Position numbers and translations under genes: made by a program. Positions 24,230 to 35,600 of a DNA stretch of 64,000 nucleotides are shown in pieces; position 1 is the first letter of the stretch, and each line of letters opens with the position of its first letter. Source of the stretch: Symsagittifera roscoffensis (lineage: Eukaryota; Xenacoelomorpha; Acoela; Convolutidae); assembly GCF_963678635.1 (NCBI RefSeq), contig NC_087065.1, forward strand, positions 31,438,252 to 31,502,251, in the 5' to 3' direction. The notes under the pieces are model-generated. The model saw only the letters and a list, made by a program, of their open reading frames with translations, was not told the origin of the DNA and made no database searches.

Positions 24230-24452
24230 TTGAAATTCTACCGAAACAGTTTGTGCTAGAAAAAAATTGTGAACTAGTCCTGTTCTAGGACTGGAAAGCT
24301 AAGTTCGTCATTACAGTTCAAATACATAGACGTCTAGTCTATTTTTGATTAAACCAGGGCTTTGTTTGATAGGTTTTTTGTTTTGAGCAAAAAAAAATAT
24401 TCAATTTGAAGCGAACCATCTGTGCTTCAATTTTTTATTGTTTCACTGGTAC
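24230..24452 (+). repeat. Shortened A monomer (internal deletion)
   Basis: At about 24209 the sequence jumps from AACAATTGATGTTTGA straight to ATGGTTGCTTTTAAAAAATT, removing about 330 bp of the monomer middle. This explains the 388-bp spacing between tRNA segments here. The hairpin, B-box-like motif and next tRNA are kept. Confidence 0.75.
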
Positions 24453-24534
24453 GACAGGGTGGTCGAGTTGTTACGACGTTGGACTGCTCATCCAATACAA
24501 TCTGCGTGCGTGGGTTTGCATCCCATCTCTGTCG
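24453..24534 (+). tRNA. tRNA-Ser(GCU)-like, intact acceptor and anticodon arms
   Basis: The acceptor GACAGGG/CTCTGTC pairs at all seven positions (one G-U). The anticodon arm TTGGA-CTGCTCA-TCCAA is perfect. The A box is changed (TGGTCGAGTTGTTACGACG) and the T loop is TTTGCAT, as in the copy at 21189. T5 follows at 24540. Weak promoter boxes make expression doubtful. Confidence 0.5.
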
Positions 24535-25143
24535 ATTAGTTTTTAAAAACACCTGAACTGAATTCGGTAAGCACAACAATTGATGTTTACCTAATTTGTT
24601 AATAACTCACCGGGAAATTTACTAAATCACAAAATTCTACAGACAAAATTGGCTCGCATTCTTTTCAAATCCGTCTAAGCAGAATAGTCAAGCAATTAAA
24701 CGTTGTAAAAATTTAAGTTTATTCATGAAGAAATTCGGCTGGCCAATGTTATACGTTTTTCTAATAAAGCCATTCAAGCAAAGGAATTTTGAAAAACTTC
24801 AGGTTTTTTTTTGCCCGAGTTCTTCTTCAAAAAAAGTATCGTTTTTCAATGGAAACAAATCAAAATTAAGTTTTTCTTAAATTTTTGTTTCGCTTCCTTT
24901 GATAGTTTGAAAGCTGTAACAGGTTGCTTTTAAAAACTTTAAATTTCAGCGAAACAATTTGGGCTAGAAAAAATTTTTGATCTAGTCATGTTCTAGGACT
25001 AGAAAGCTAAGTTCGTCATAACAGATCAAATACATAGACTTCAATTCTATTTTTGATCGAACAAGGGCTTGATTTATTAGGTTTTTTATTTTGATCAAAA
25101 AAAAATATTCTTTGCTTCAGCTTTTTTCTTGTTTCTCTGGTCA

Positions 25144-25225
25144 GACAGGGTGGCCGAGTGGTTAAGGTGTTCGACTGCTGTTGCAATACAGTCTGCGTGC
25201 GTGGGTTTGAATCCCATCTCTGTCG
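25144..25225 (+). tRNA. tRNA-Ser(GCU)-like
   Basis: The acceptor is fully paired and the A box TGGCCGAGTGGTTAAGG is exact. The T arm GTGGG-TTTGAAT-CCCAT is good. The anticodon stem TTCGA/TGCAA has two mismatches. The loop CTGCTGT keeps GCT. Outside the anticodon stem this is one of the least damaged copies. Confidence 0.45.
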
Positions 25226-25663
25226 ATTAGTTTTTAGAAACACCGAACTGAATTCGGTAAGCACAACAATTGATGTTTACTTAATTTTCTGATAACTCAC
25301 CGTGAAATTTACTAAATCACAAAATCAAGAGATAAAATTGGCTCACAAACGTTTCAAATTCGTCTAAGCAGAATAGTCAAGCAAAAAACGTTGAAAATTG
25401 AAGTTTGTTCATGAAGATTTTCGGTTGGCCAATGTTATACGTTTTTCTATTGAAACCATTCAAGCAATGGAATTTTGAAAAACTCAGGTTTTATTGGCCG
25501 AAATTTTCAACAAAAAACTTAACGTTTTTCAATGGAAGCAATTCAAAATAAAGTTTTCCGTAAATTTTTGTTTCACTTCTTTTGATAGTTTGAAAGCTGT
25601 AACAGGTTGCTTTTCAAAACTTGAAATTTCAGCGAAACAATTTGGGCTAAAAAACAATTTGAA

Positions 25664-25684
25664 CTAGTCCTGTTCTAGGACTAG
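25664..25684 (+). repeat. Conserved hairpin CTAGTCCT-GTTCT-AGGACTAG (example)
   Basis: An 8-bp perfect stem with a 5-nt GTTCT loop. The same element is perfect at 31758-31778, 56440-56462 (9 bp) and 63553-63573, and is present with one or two changes in most monomers of all three subfamilies. It lies roughly 150-180 bp before the next tRNA segment. Confidence 0.75.
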
Positions 25685-25863
25685 AAAACTAAAATTGTCA
25701 AAACATTTCAAATACATAGACTTTAAGTCTATTTTTGATCAAAAATTGGCTTGATTTGAGGGGTTTTTTGTTTTGAGCAAAAATAAATTCCTATTTGAAA
25801 TGGAGCATCTTTGCTTCATTTTTTTTGCTTCGATTCAATTTACCATCGAATGAACTCTGGTTA

Positions 25864-25945
25864 TGCAGGTTTACCGAGAGGTTAAAGCGGTTGACTGCTG
25901 ACCCCATACGTTTTGCTTGCGTGGATTCGAATCCCATCTCTGTCG
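25864..25945 (+). pseudogene. tRNA-Ser-derived pseudogene (GAGAGGTTAAAG type)
   Basis: The 5' acceptor is TGCAGGT and the D region is TTACCGAGAGGTTAAAGCGG. The anticodon region TTGACTGCTGACCCCAT does not pair well. The B box GATTCGAATCC is intact. This is the first member of a type also seen at 31958, 37296 and 39888. Confidence 0.6.
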
Positions 25946-26278
25946 ATTAATTTTCAAATTTTATACGTTTTTCAGTTTTTTCATTTCGCTTCTTCTGATA
26001 GTTTGAAAGCTGTAACAGGTTGCTTTGAAAAACTTGAAACTTCAGCCAAACGATTTGTCTGAAAAACGATTTGAAGTAGTCTTGATGTAGGACTAGAGTG
26101 CTAAGTTTGTCATTATATTTCAAATACACAAGAGTCAAGTCTATCTTTGATCGAACAGAGGTTTGATTTGATAGGTTTTCTTTGTTTCGAGCAAAAAAAT
26201 ATTCTATTTGAAGCGGAGCATGTTTGCTTCAAAGTTTTATAGGTTCGATTCAATTAACAACCGAATGACCTCAGGTTA

Positions 26279-26360
26279 GACAGGGTGGCCGAGTGATTAA
26301 GGCGTTGGACTGCTCATCCAATACAGTCCGCGTGCTTGGTTTTGAATCCCATCTCTGTCG
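26279..26360 (+). tRNA. tRNA-Ser(GCU)-like, near-complete
   Basis: The acceptor is fully paired and the anticodon arm TTGGA-CTGCTCA-TCCAA is perfect. The D region is GCCGAGTGATTAAGGC. The T stem is damaged (CTTGGTTTTGAATCCCAT). The variable region ATACAGTCCGCGTGC is full length. T5 begins at 26369. The copy at 32362 has the same sequence. Confidence 0.5.
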
Positions 26361-27015
26361 ATGATTAGTTTTTAAAAACACCTGAACTGAATTCGATGAG
26401 CATAATTGATATTTATCTAAATTGTTATTAACTCATCGGGAAATTTACTAAATCATAAATTTCTAGAGATAAAATTGGCTCGCAAACTTTTCAAATTTGT
26501 CTGAGCAGAATAGTCAAGCAATTAAAAATGACAAATTTTAAGTTTTTTCATAAAGAAAATCGGTTGGCCAATGTTATACGTTTCTCTATTTAAGCCATTC
26601 AAGTAATGAATTTTTGAAAAATTTCAAGTTAATTTTTTGACCCAGTTTTTTTTCCCACAAAAAAGCATCGTTTGTAAATGGAAGCAGATCAAAATTAAAA
26701 TGTCCTTAATTTTTTGTTTCGCTTCCTCTTATAGTTTCAAAGCTGTAACAGGTTGCTTTGAAAAACTTGAAATTTCAGCGAAACGCATTGGTCTGAAAAC
26801 ACGACTTCAACTAGTCTCGTTCTAGGACTAGAGTGCTCAATTCGTCATTACATTTCAAATACACAGATGCCAAGTCTATCTTTGATCGAACAATGGTTTG
26901 ATTTGATAGGTTTTTTTTTGTTTTGAGCTAAAAATAATATTCTACTTGAAGCGGAGCATCCTTGCTTCAAATTTTTTTGGTTCAATTCAATAAACAAACG
27001 AATGCCCGCTGTTCA

Positions 27016-27101
27016 GACAGGGTGGCCGAGTTGTTTGTTAAGGTGCTGGACTGCTCTTTCAACATAGTTTGCGTGCGTGGGTTTGAATCTCATCTCTGTC
27101 G
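27016..27101 (+). pseudogene. tRNA-Ser pseudogene with D-loop insertion
   Basis: The D loop reads GAGTTGTTTGTTAAGG, four nt longer than normal. The anticodon stem CTGGA/TTCAA is broken. The same insertion is in the 6.1-kb partner at 33101. Downstream the monomer lacks about 57 bp, joining GATTC to ATTTGTTAATAACTC. Confidence 0.65.
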
Positions 27102-27494
27102 ATTCATTTGTTAATAACTCACCGGGAAACTTACAAAATCACAAAATTCTAGAGATAAAATTGGCTCGCAAATTTTTCAATCACGTCTAATCAGAATAGT
27201 CAAGCAATATAACGTTGAAAAAGTTTAAGCTCATTCATGAAGAAAATCGGTTGGTCAATGTTATACGTTTTTCTAACAAAGCCTTTCAAGCAATGGAATT
27301 TTGAAAAATTTCAGTTTTTTTTGGCCGAGTTTTTCCACAAAAAACGTATCGTTTTTCAATGGAAGCAATTCAAAACTAAGTTTTCCGTAAGCTTTTGTTT
27401 CGCCTCCTTTGATAGTTTGAAAGCTGTAACAAGTTGCTTTGAAAAACTTGAAATTTCAGCGAAATGATTTGGTCTGAAAAAAAGTTTGAACTTA

Positions 27495-27520
27495 CCTTGA
27501 ATACCATCTCTGTCGTTTAG
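27495..27520 (+). pseudogene. tRNA 3'-end remnant
   Basis: Only ATACCATCTCTGTCG of the tRNA is left, fused directly after GAACTTACCTTGA. A deletion removed both hairpins, the B-box-like motif and most of the tRNA. The same junction occurs near 28705, 33645 and 34850, so the deletion predates the nested duplications. Confidence 0.75.
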
Positions 27521-28169
27521 TTTTTAAAAACACCTGAACTGAATTCGGTAATCACAACAATTGATGTTTACCTAACTCGTTAATAATTCACCGGAAAATT
27601 TACAAAATCACAAAAGTCTAGAGATAAAATTGGCTCGCAAACTTTTCAAAGTTGTCTGAGCAGAATAGTCAAGCAATTAAAAATGACAAATTTTAAGTTT
27701 TTTCATAAAGAAAATTGGTTGGCCAATGTTATACGTTTCTCTATTTAAGTCATTCAAGTAATGAATTTTTGAAAAATTTCAAGTTAATTTTTCGGCCCAG
27801 TTTTTTTCCCACAAAAAAGCATCGTTTGTAAATGGAAGCAGATCAAAATTAAAATGTCCTTAATTTTTTGTTTCGCTTCCTCTTATAGTTTCAAAGCTGT
27901 AACAGGTTGCTTTGAAAAACTTGAAATTTCAGCGAAACGCATTGGTCTGAAAACACGACTTCAACTAGTCTCGTTCTAGGACTAGAGTGCTCAATTCGTC
28001 ATTACATTTCAAATACACAGATGCCAAGTCTATCTTTGATCGAACAATGGTTTGATTTGATAAGTTTTTTTTGTTTTGAGCAAAAAATAATATTCTACTT
28101 GAAGCGGAGCATCCTTGCTTCAAATTTTTTTTGGTTCAATTCAATAAACAAACGAATGCCCGCTGTTCA

Positions 28170-28251
28170 GACAGGGTGGCCGAGTTGTTAAGGTGCTGGA
28201 CTGCTCTTTCAATATAGTTTGCGTGCGTGGGTTTGAATCTCATCTCTGTCG
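28170..28251 (+). pseudogene. tRNA-Ser(GCU)-like pseudogene
   Basis: Acceptor fully paired, with GCT in loop CTGCTCT. The anticodon stem CTGGA/TTCAA has mismatches and the A box is TGGCCGAGTTGTTAAGG. Followed by AATTTTCAAAAATACC, a T4 run. The copy at 34313 is the same. Confidence 0.6.
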
Positions 28252-29375
28252 ATTAATTTTCAAAAATACCTGAACTGATTTCGGTAAGCACAACAATTGA
28301 TGTTTTTACCTAATTTGTTAATAACTCACCGGGAAACTTACAAAATCACAAAATTCTAGAGATAAAATTGGCTTGCAAATTTTTCAATCACGTCTAAGCA
28401 GAATAGTCAAGCAATATAACGTTGAAAATTTTTAAGCTTATTCATGAAGAAAATCGGTTGGTCAAGGTTATACGTTTTTCTAATAACGCCTTTCAAGCAA
28501 TGGAATTTTGAAAAATTTCAGTTTTTTTTGGCCGAGTTTTTCCCCAAAAAACGTATCGTTTTTCAATGGAAGCAATTCAAAACTAAGTTTTCCGTAAACT
28601 TTTGTTTCGCTTCCTTTGATAGTTTGAAATCTGTAACAAGTTGCTTTGAAAAACTTGAAATTTCAGCAAAATGATTTGGTCTGAAAAAAAGTTTGAACTT
28701 ACCTTGAATACCATCTCTGTCGTTTAGTTTTTAAAAACACCTGAACTGAATTCGGTACTCACAACAATTGATGTTTACCTAACTCGTTAATAATTCACCG
28801 GAAAATTTACAAAATCACAAAAGTCTAGAGATAAAGTTGGCTCGAAAACTTCTCAAATTCGTCTCAACAGAATAGTCAAGCAATTAAACGTTGAAAAATT
28901 TTAAGTTTATTCATGAAGAAAACCGGTTGCCAATGTTATACGTTTTTCTATCTAAACCAATCAAGGAATTTACTTTCTTGGCTCAGTTTTTTTTTCACAG
29001 AAAAGAATCGTTTTTAAATGGAAGCAGATCAAAATTAAAATTTACCTAATTTTTTGTTTCGCTTCCTCTGATAGTTTGAAAGCTGTAACAGGTTGCTTTG
29101 AAAAACTTGAAATTTCAGCGAAACGATATGGTCTGAAATACGATTTGAAATAGTCTCGCTTTAGGACTAGAGTGCTAAATTCGTCATTATATTTCAAATA
29201 CACAGACTAGAGTGCTAAAGGACTAGAGTGCTAAAGGATCAGATCGAACAATGGTTTGATTTGATAGGTTTTTTCTTTTGTTTTGAGCAAAAAAAGTATT
29301 CTATTTGAAGCGGATCATCTTTGCTTTAAAATTTTTTTGGTTCGATTCAATTATTAAACGAATGAACTCTGGTCA

Positions 29376-29445
29376 GACAAGGTGGCCGAGTGGTTAAGGC
29401 GTTGGACTGCTCATGTTTGCGTGGGTTTGAATCCCATCTCTGTCG
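29376..29445 (+). pseudogene. tRNA-Ser pseudogene, 12-nt deletion (70 nt)
   Basis: CTGCTCAT runs directly into GTTTGCGTGGG, so the 3' anticodon stem and part of the variable arm are missing. The acceptor has one mismatch, and the A box and T arm are good. Its partner at 35519 lacks the deletion, so this happened after the 6.1-kb duplication. Confidence 0.75.
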
Positions 29446-30090
29446 ATTAGGTTTCAAAAACACCTGAATTGAATTCGGTAAGCACAACAATTGATGTTTA
29501 CCTAAATTGTTAATAACTCATCGGGAAATTTACTAAATTACAAAAATCTGGAGATAAAATTGGCTCGCAAACTTTTCAAATTCGTCTAAGCAGAATAGTC
29601 AAGCAATTGAACATTGAAAAAATTTAATTTTATCCCTGAAAAATTGGTCTGCAAATGTTATTAGTTTTTCTATTGAAACCATTCAAGTAATGGAATTTTG
29701 AAAAATTTCAAGTTACCTTTTTGACCCAGTTTTTTTACAAAAAATCATCGTTTTTAAAGGGAAACAGATCAAAATTGAAAATCCTTGAATTTTTGTTTCG
29801 CTTCCTCTGATAGTTTGAAAGCTGTAACAGGTTGCTTTGAAAAATGAAATCTCAGCGAAATGATTTGGTCTGAAAAACGATTTGAACTAGTCTCGTTCTA
29901 GGACGAGAGTGCTAAATTCGTCATTACATTTCAATTACCCAAACGTTAAGTCTATTTTCGATCGAACAATGGTTTGATTTGATAGGTTTTTTTGTTTAGA
30001 GCAAAAAATTTTATTCTAAATGAAGCGGAGCATCTTTGCTTCAAAATTTTATTGGTTCAATTCAATAAGCAAACGAATACCCGCGGTTCA

Positions 30091-30168
30091 GACAGGGTGG
30101 CCGAGTGGTTAAGGCGTTGGACTGCTCGACCAATACAATCTTCGGGCGTGGGTTTGAATCCCATGACG
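30091..30168 (+). pseudogene. tRNA-Ser pseudogene lacking 3' acceptor bases
   Basis: The 5' half is intact (GACAGGG, TGGCCGAGTGGTTAAGG, TTGGACTGCTCGACCAA). The 3' end reads CCCATGACG, four nt short, so the acceptor stem cannot form. The 6.1-kb partner at 36249 has the same defect. A 67-codon open frame crosses this copy and only translates the tRNA. Confidence 0.7.
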
Positions 30169-30282
30169 ATTAGTTTTCAAAAACACCTGAACTGAATTTG
30201 GTGAGCACAACACTTGATGTTTACCGGAAAATTTTTTAAAATCACAAAATTCTAGAGTTAAAATAGGGTCGAAAATTTTAAA

Positions 30283-30395
30283 ATAGGCTCTGACGATTGG
30301 TTTTCAAAAACACCTGAACTGAATTCAGTAAGCACAACAATTGATGTTTACCGGAAAATTTACAAAATCACAAAGTTCTAGAGTTAAAATAGGCT
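30283..30395 (+). repeat. Local duplication of about 110 bp inside a monomer
   Basis: The segment GACGATTGGTTTTCAAAAAC through GTTAAAATAGGCTCGAAAA repeats the sequence just before it (from about 30165). The matching place in the second 6.1-kb copy (about 36326-36435) has only one version, so this arose after the 6.1-kb duplication. Confidence 0.75.
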
Positions 30396-30555
30396 CGAAA
30401 ACTTTTCAAGTTCGTCTCAGCAGAATAGTAAAGCAATTAAACGTTGAAAAATTTGAGGTTTATTCATGAAAAAAATAGGTTGGCCAATGTTATACGTTTT
30501 TCTATTTAAATTTTATTGGTTTCAATTCAATAAACAAACGAATGTCCGCGGTGCA

Positions 30556-30637
30556 GACAGGTTGGCCGAGTGGTTAAGGCGTTGGACTGCTCGACCAATA
30601 CAAACTGCGGGCGTGGATTTGAATCCCATCTCTGACG
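30556..30637 (+). pseudogene. tRNA-Ser(GCU)-like pseudogene
   Basis: Length 82 nt, with GCT in loop CTGCTCG. The anticodon stem TTGGA/ACCAA has one mismatch. The acceptor GACAGGT/CTCTGAC has two weak positions. The T arm is GTGGATTTGAATCCCAT. Spacing to the previous copy is only 465 bp, because the monomer middle is deleted. Confidence 0.55.
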
Positions 30638-31271
30638 ATTAGTTTTCAAAAACACCTGAACTGAATTCGGTAAGCACAATAATTGATGTTTATCAGAAAA
30701 TTTACAAAATCACAAAGTTCTAGAGTTAAAATAGGCTCGAAAATTTTTTAAGTTTGTCTCAGCAGAATAGTCAAACAATCAAAAGTTTAAAAATTTTATG
30801 TTTATTCATGAAGAAAATCGTTTGGCCAATATTATACGTTTTTCTATCTAAACCATTCAAGGAATAGAGTTTTGAAAAATTTCAAGTTACTTTCTTGGCC
30901 CAGTTTTTTTTTCACAAAAAAGCATCGTTTTTAAATGGAAGCAGATCAAATTTAAAATTTACTTAAACTTTTGTTTCGCTTCCTCTGATAGTTTGAAAGC
31001 TGTAACAGGTTGCTTTGAAAAACTTGAAATTTCAGCGAAACGATTTGGTCTGAAAAACTTGGTCTGATTTGAACTAGTCTTTTTCTAGGACTAGAAAATT
31101 AAACTCGTCATTACCTTTCAAATACACAGACCTCAAGTCTGTCTTTGATCGAATAATGGTTTGATTTGACGGGTTTTTTGTTTTGAGCAAAAAAAATCCT
31201 ATTTGAAGTGAAGCATCGTTGCTTCATTTTTTTTGTTTCGATTCAATTTATCATTGAATAAACTCTGGTTA

Positions 31272-31353
31272 GGCAGGGTTGCCGAGAGGTTAAGGTGTTG
31301 GACTGCTCTTCCAGGACAGTCTGCGTGCGTGGGTTTAAATCCCATCTCTGTCG
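31272..31353 (+). tRNA. tRNA-Ser(GCU)-like
   Basis: GCT in loop CTGCTCT; stem TTGGA/TCCAG with one mismatch. The acceptor GGCAGGG/CTCTGTC has one mismatch at position 2. The D region is TTGCCGAGAGGTTAAGG. The T loop is TTTAAAT. This copy marks the point where the two 6.1-kb blocks stop matching, since its partner at 37296 is of another type. Confidence 0.4.
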
Positions 31354-31957
31354 ATTAGTGTTCAAAAATACCGAACTGAATTCGGTAAGCACAACAATTG
31401 ATGTTTACTTAATTTGTTGATAACTCACCGTGAAATTTTACTAAATCACAAAATCAAGAGATAAAATTGGCTCACAAACGTTTCAAATTCGTCTAAGCAG
31501 AATAGTCAAGCAAAAAACGTTGAAAATTGAAGTTTGTTCATGAAGATTTTCGGTTGGCCAATGTTATACGTTTTTCTATTGAAACCATTCAAGCAATGGA
31601 ATTTTGAAAAACTTATCGTTTTTCAATGGAAGCAATTCAAAATAAAGTTTTCCGTAAATTTTTGTTTCACTTCTTTTGATAGTTTGAAAGCTGTAACAGG
31701 TTGCTTTTCAAAACTTGAGATTTCAGCGAAACTATTTGGGCTAAAAAACAATTTGAACTAGTCCTGTTCTAGGACTAGAAAACTAAAATTGTCAAAACAT
31801 TTCAAATACATAGCTTTTAAGTCTATTTTTGATCAAAAATTGGCTTGATTTGAGTGTTTTTTTGTTTTGAGCAAAAATAAATTCCTATTTGAAATGGAGC
31901 ATCTTTGCTTCATTTTTTTTGTTTCGATTCAATTTACCATCGAATGAACTCTGGTTA

Positions 31958-32039
31958 TGCAGGGTTGCCGAGAGGTTAAAGCGGTTGACTGCTGACCCCA
32001 TACGTTTTGCTTGCGTGGATTCGAATCCCATCTCTGTCG
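31958..32039 (+). pseudogene. tRNA-Ser-derived pseudogene (GAGAGGTTAAAG type)
   Basis: Nearly the same as the copy at 25864: TGCAGGGTTGCCGAGAGG, TTGACTGCTGACCCCAT and an intact B box GATTCGAATCC. The second 6.1-kb block keeps GGG where copy 1 has GGT. Confidence 0.6.
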
Positions 32040-32361
32040 ATTAATTTTCAAATTTTATACGTTTTTCTGTTTTTTCATTTCGCTTCTTCTGATAGTTTGA
32101 AAGCTGTAACAGGTTGCTTTGAAAAACTTGAAACTTCAGCCAAACGGTTTGTCTGAAAAACGATTTGAAGTAGTCTTGATGTAGGACTAGAGTCATTACA
32201 TTTCAAATACACAGAAGTCAAGTCTATCTTTGATCGAACAATGGTTTGATTTGATAGGTTTTCTTTGTTTCGAGCAAAAAAATATTCTATTTGAAGCGGA
32301 GCATGTTTGCTTCAAAGTTTTATCGGTTCGATTCAATTAACAAACGAATGACCTCAGGTTA

Positions 32362-32443
32362 GACAGGGTGGCCGAGTGATTAAGGCGTTGGACTGCTCAT
32401 CCAATACAGTCCGCGTGCTTGGTTTTGAATCCCATCTCTGTCG
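32362..32443 (+). tRNA. tRNA-Ser(GCU)-like, partner of 26279
   Basis: The same sequence as its partner: full acceptor stem, perfect anticodon arm and broken T stem (CTTGG). T5 follows after GATGATTAG. Identity between the partners reflects the recent block duplication, not selection. Confidence 0.5.
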
Positions 32444-33100
32444 ATGATTAGTTTTTAAAAACACCTGAACTGAATTCGATGAGCATAATTGATATTTATC
32501 TAAATTGTTATTAACTCATCGGGAAATTTACTAAATCACAAATTTCTAGAGATAAAATTGGCTCGCAAACTTTTCAAATTTGTCTGAGCAGAATAGTCAA
32601 GCAATTAAAAATGACAAATTTTAAGTTTTTTCATAAAGAAAATCGGTTGGTCAATGTTATACGTTTCTCTATTTAAGCCATTCAAGTAATGAATTTTTGA
32701 AAAATTTCAAGTTAATTTTTTGACCCAGTTTTTTTCCCACAAAAAAGCATCGTTTGTAAATGGAAGCAGATCAAAATTAAAATGTCCTTAATTTTTTGTT
32801 TCGCTTCCTCTTACAGTTTCAAAGCTGTAACAGGTTGCTTTGAAAAACTTGAAATTTCAGCGAAACGCATTGGTCTGAAAACACGACTTCAACTAGTCTC
32901 GTTCTAGGACTAGAATGCTCAATTCGTCATTACATTTCAAATACACAGATGCCAAGTCTATCTTTGATCGAACAATGGTTTGATTTGATAGGTTTTTTTT
33001 TTGTTTTGAGCAAAAAATATTATTCTACTTGAAGCGGAGCATCCTTGCTTCAAATTTTTTTTTGGTTCAATTCAATAAAAAAACGAATGCCCGCTGTTCA

Positions 33101-33186
33101 GACAGGGTGGCCGAGTTGTTTGTTAAGGTGCTGGACTGCTCTTTCAACATAGTTTGCGTGCGTGGGTTTGAATCTCATCTCTGTTG
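33101..33186 (+). pseudogene. tRNA-Ser pseudogene with D-loop insertion, partner of 27016
   Basis: It has the same 4-nt D-loop expansion and the same broken anticodon stem as its partner, and the 3' acceptor has become CTCTGTT. The block after it is complete, unlike copy 1. Confidence 0.65.
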
Positions 33187-34312
33187 ATTAATTTTCAAAA
33201 ATACCTGAACTGATTTCGGTAAGCACAAGAATTGATGTTTTTACCTAATTTGTTAATAACTCACCGGGAAACTTACAAAATCACGAAATTCTAGAGATAA
33301 AATTGGCTCGCAAATTTTTCAATCACGTCTAAGCAGAATAGTCAAGCAATATAACGTTGAAAATTTTTAAGCTTATTCATGAAGAAAATCGGTTGGTCAA
33401 TGTTATACGTTTTCCAAATAAAGCCTTTCAAGCAATGGAATTTTGAAAAATTTCAGTTTTTTTTGGCCGAGTTTTTCCACAAAAAACGTATCGTTTTTCA
33501 ATGGAAGCAATTCAAAACTAAGTTTTCCGTAAACTTTTGTTTCGCCTCCTTTGATAGTTTGAAAGCTGTAACAAGTTGCTTTGAAAAACTTGAAATTTCA
33601 GCGAAATGATTTGGTCTGAAAAAAGGTTTGAACTTACGTTGAATACCATCTCTGTCGTTTAGTTTTTAAAAACACCTGAACTGAATTCGGTAATCACAAC
33701 AATTGATGTTTACCTAACTCGTTAATAATTCACCGGAAAATTTACAAAATCACAAAAGTCTAGAGATAAAATTGGCTCGCAAACTTTTCAAATTTGTCTG
33801 AGCAGAATAGTCAAGCAATTAAAAATGACAAATTTTAAGTTTTTTCATAAAGAAAATCGGTTGACCAATGTTATACGTTTCTCTATTTAAGCCATTCAAG
33901 TAGTGAATTTTTGAAAAATTTCAAGTTAATTTTTTGGCCCAAATTTTTTCCCACAAAAAAGCTTCGTTTGTAAATGGAAGCAGATCAAAATTAAAATGTC
34001 CTTAATTTTTTGTTTCGCTTCCTCTTATAGTTTCAAAGCTGTAACAGGTTGCTTTGAAAAACTTGAAATTTCAGCGAAACGCATTGGTCTGAAAACACGA
34101 CTTCAACTAGTCTCGTTCTAGGACTAGAGTGCTCAATTCGTCATTACATTTCAAATACACAGATGCCAAGTCTATCTCTGATCGAACAATGGTTTGATTT
34201 GATAAGTTTTTTTTTGTTTTGAGCAAAAAATAATATTCTACTTGAAGCGGAGCATCCTTGTTTCAAAATTTTTTTGGTTCAATTCAATAAACAAACGAAT
34301 GCCCGCTGTTCA

Positions 34313-34394
34313 GACAGGGTGGCCGAGTTGTTAAGGTGCTGGACTGCTCTTTCAATATAGTTTGCGTGCGTGGGTTTGAATCTCATCTCTGTCG
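34313..34394 (+). pseudogene. tRNA-Ser(GCU)-like pseudogene, partner of 28170
   Basis: Acceptor fully paired, anticodon stem CTGGA/TTCAA damaged, T arm GTGGG-TTTGAAT-CTCAT. I see no difference from its partner within the tRNA segment. Confidence 0.6.
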
Positions 34395-35518
34395 ATTAAT
34401 TTTCAAAAATACCTGAACTGATTTCGGTAAGCACAACAATTGATGTTTTTACCTAATTTGTTAATAACTCACCGGGAAACTTACAAAATCACAAAATTCT
34501 AGAGTTAAAATTGGCTTGCAAATTTTTCAATCACGTCTAAGCAGAATAGTCAAGCAATATAACGTTGAAAATTTTTAAGCTTATTCATGAAGAAAATCGG
34601 TTGGTCAAGGTTATACGTTTTTCTAATAAAGCCTTTCAAGCAATGGAATTTTGAAAAATTTCAGTTTTTTTTGGCCGAGTTTTTCCCCAAAAAACGTATC
34701 GTTTTTCAATGGAAGCAATTCAAAACTAAGTTTTCCGTAAACTTTTGTTTCGCTTCCTTTGATAGTTTGAAATCTGTAACAAGTTGCTTTGAAAAACTTG
34801 AAATTTCAGCGAAATGATTTGGTCTGAAAAAAAGTTTGAACTTACCTTGAATACCATCTCTGTCGTTTAGTTTTTAAAAACACCTGAACTGAATTCGGTA
34901 CTCACAACAATTGATGTTTACCTAACTCGTTAATAATTCACCGGAAAATTTACAAATTCACAAAAGTCTGGAGATAAAATTGGCTCGAAAACTTTTCAAA
35001 TTCGTCTCAACAGAATAGTCAAGCAATTAAACGTTGAAAAATTTTAAGTTTATTCATGAGGAAAACCGGTTGCCAATGTTATACGTTTTTCTATCTAAAC
35101 CAATCAAGGAATTTACTTTCTTGGCTCAGTTTTTTTTTCACAGAAAAGAATCGTTTTTAAATGGAAGCAGATCGAAATTAAAATTTACCTAATTTCTTGT
35201 TTCGCTTCCTCTGATAGTTTGAAAGCTGTAACAGGTTGCTTTGAAAAACTTGAAATTTCAGCGAAACGATATGGTCTGAAATACGATTTGAAATAGTCTC
35301 GCTCTAGGACTAGAGTGCTAAATTCGTCATTATATTTCAAATACACAGACTAGAGTGCTAAAGGACTAGAGTGCTAAAGGATCAGATCGAACAATGGTTT
35401 GATTTGATAGGTTTTTTCTTTTGTTTTGAGCAAAAAAAGTATTCTATTTGAAGCGGATCATCTTTGCTTTAAAATTGTTTTGGTTCGATTCAATTATTAA
35501 ACGAATGAACTCTGGTCA

Positions 35519-35600
35519 GACAAGGTGGCCGAGTGGTTAAGGCGTTGGACTGCTCATCCAAGACAGTCTGCTTGCGTGGGTTTGAATCCCATCTCTGTCG
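35519..35600 (+). tRNA. tRNA-Ser(GCU)-like, best preserved copy
   Basis: The A box TGGCCGAGTGGTTAAGG is exact. The anticodon arm TTGGA-CTGCTCA-TCCAA is perfect. The T arm GTGGG-TTTGAAT-CCCAT is near canonical, with C56 changed to T. The acceptor GACAAGG/CTCTGTC has one A-C mismatch. The variable region has full length. The run after it is only TTT (GATTAGGTTTCAAAAAC), so the usual terminator is weakened here. If any copy in the window is a working gene, this is the first candidate. Confidence 0.55.

Larger units (their letters stand above)
25242..31370 (+). repeat. 6.1-kb higher-order repeat, copy 1
   Basis: This block of about eight monomers recurs directly downstream. The tRNA-like segments at 25864, 26279, 27016, 28170, 29376, 30091, 30556 and 31272 match those at 31958, 32362, 33101, 34313, 35519, 36249, 36587 and 37296. 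The offset runs from 6024 to 6158 bp because of small indels. A private triplication of GACTAGAGTGCTAAAG near 29206 is shared with copy 2. Copy 1 alone has an extra repeat of about 110 bp at 30283-30390 and lacks about 57 bp after 27101. Confidence 0.9.

Noticed and set aside
25016-25264. Minus-strand frame with QRWDSNPRTQ
   Set aside because: It is an antisense reading of the tRNA-Ser-like segment, a common source of false proteins.
29992-30195. 67-codon frame containing RVAEWLRRW (also at 36150)
   Set aside because: This is the conceptual translation of the tRNA segment and its flank. The identical second copy comes from the 6.1-kb duplication.
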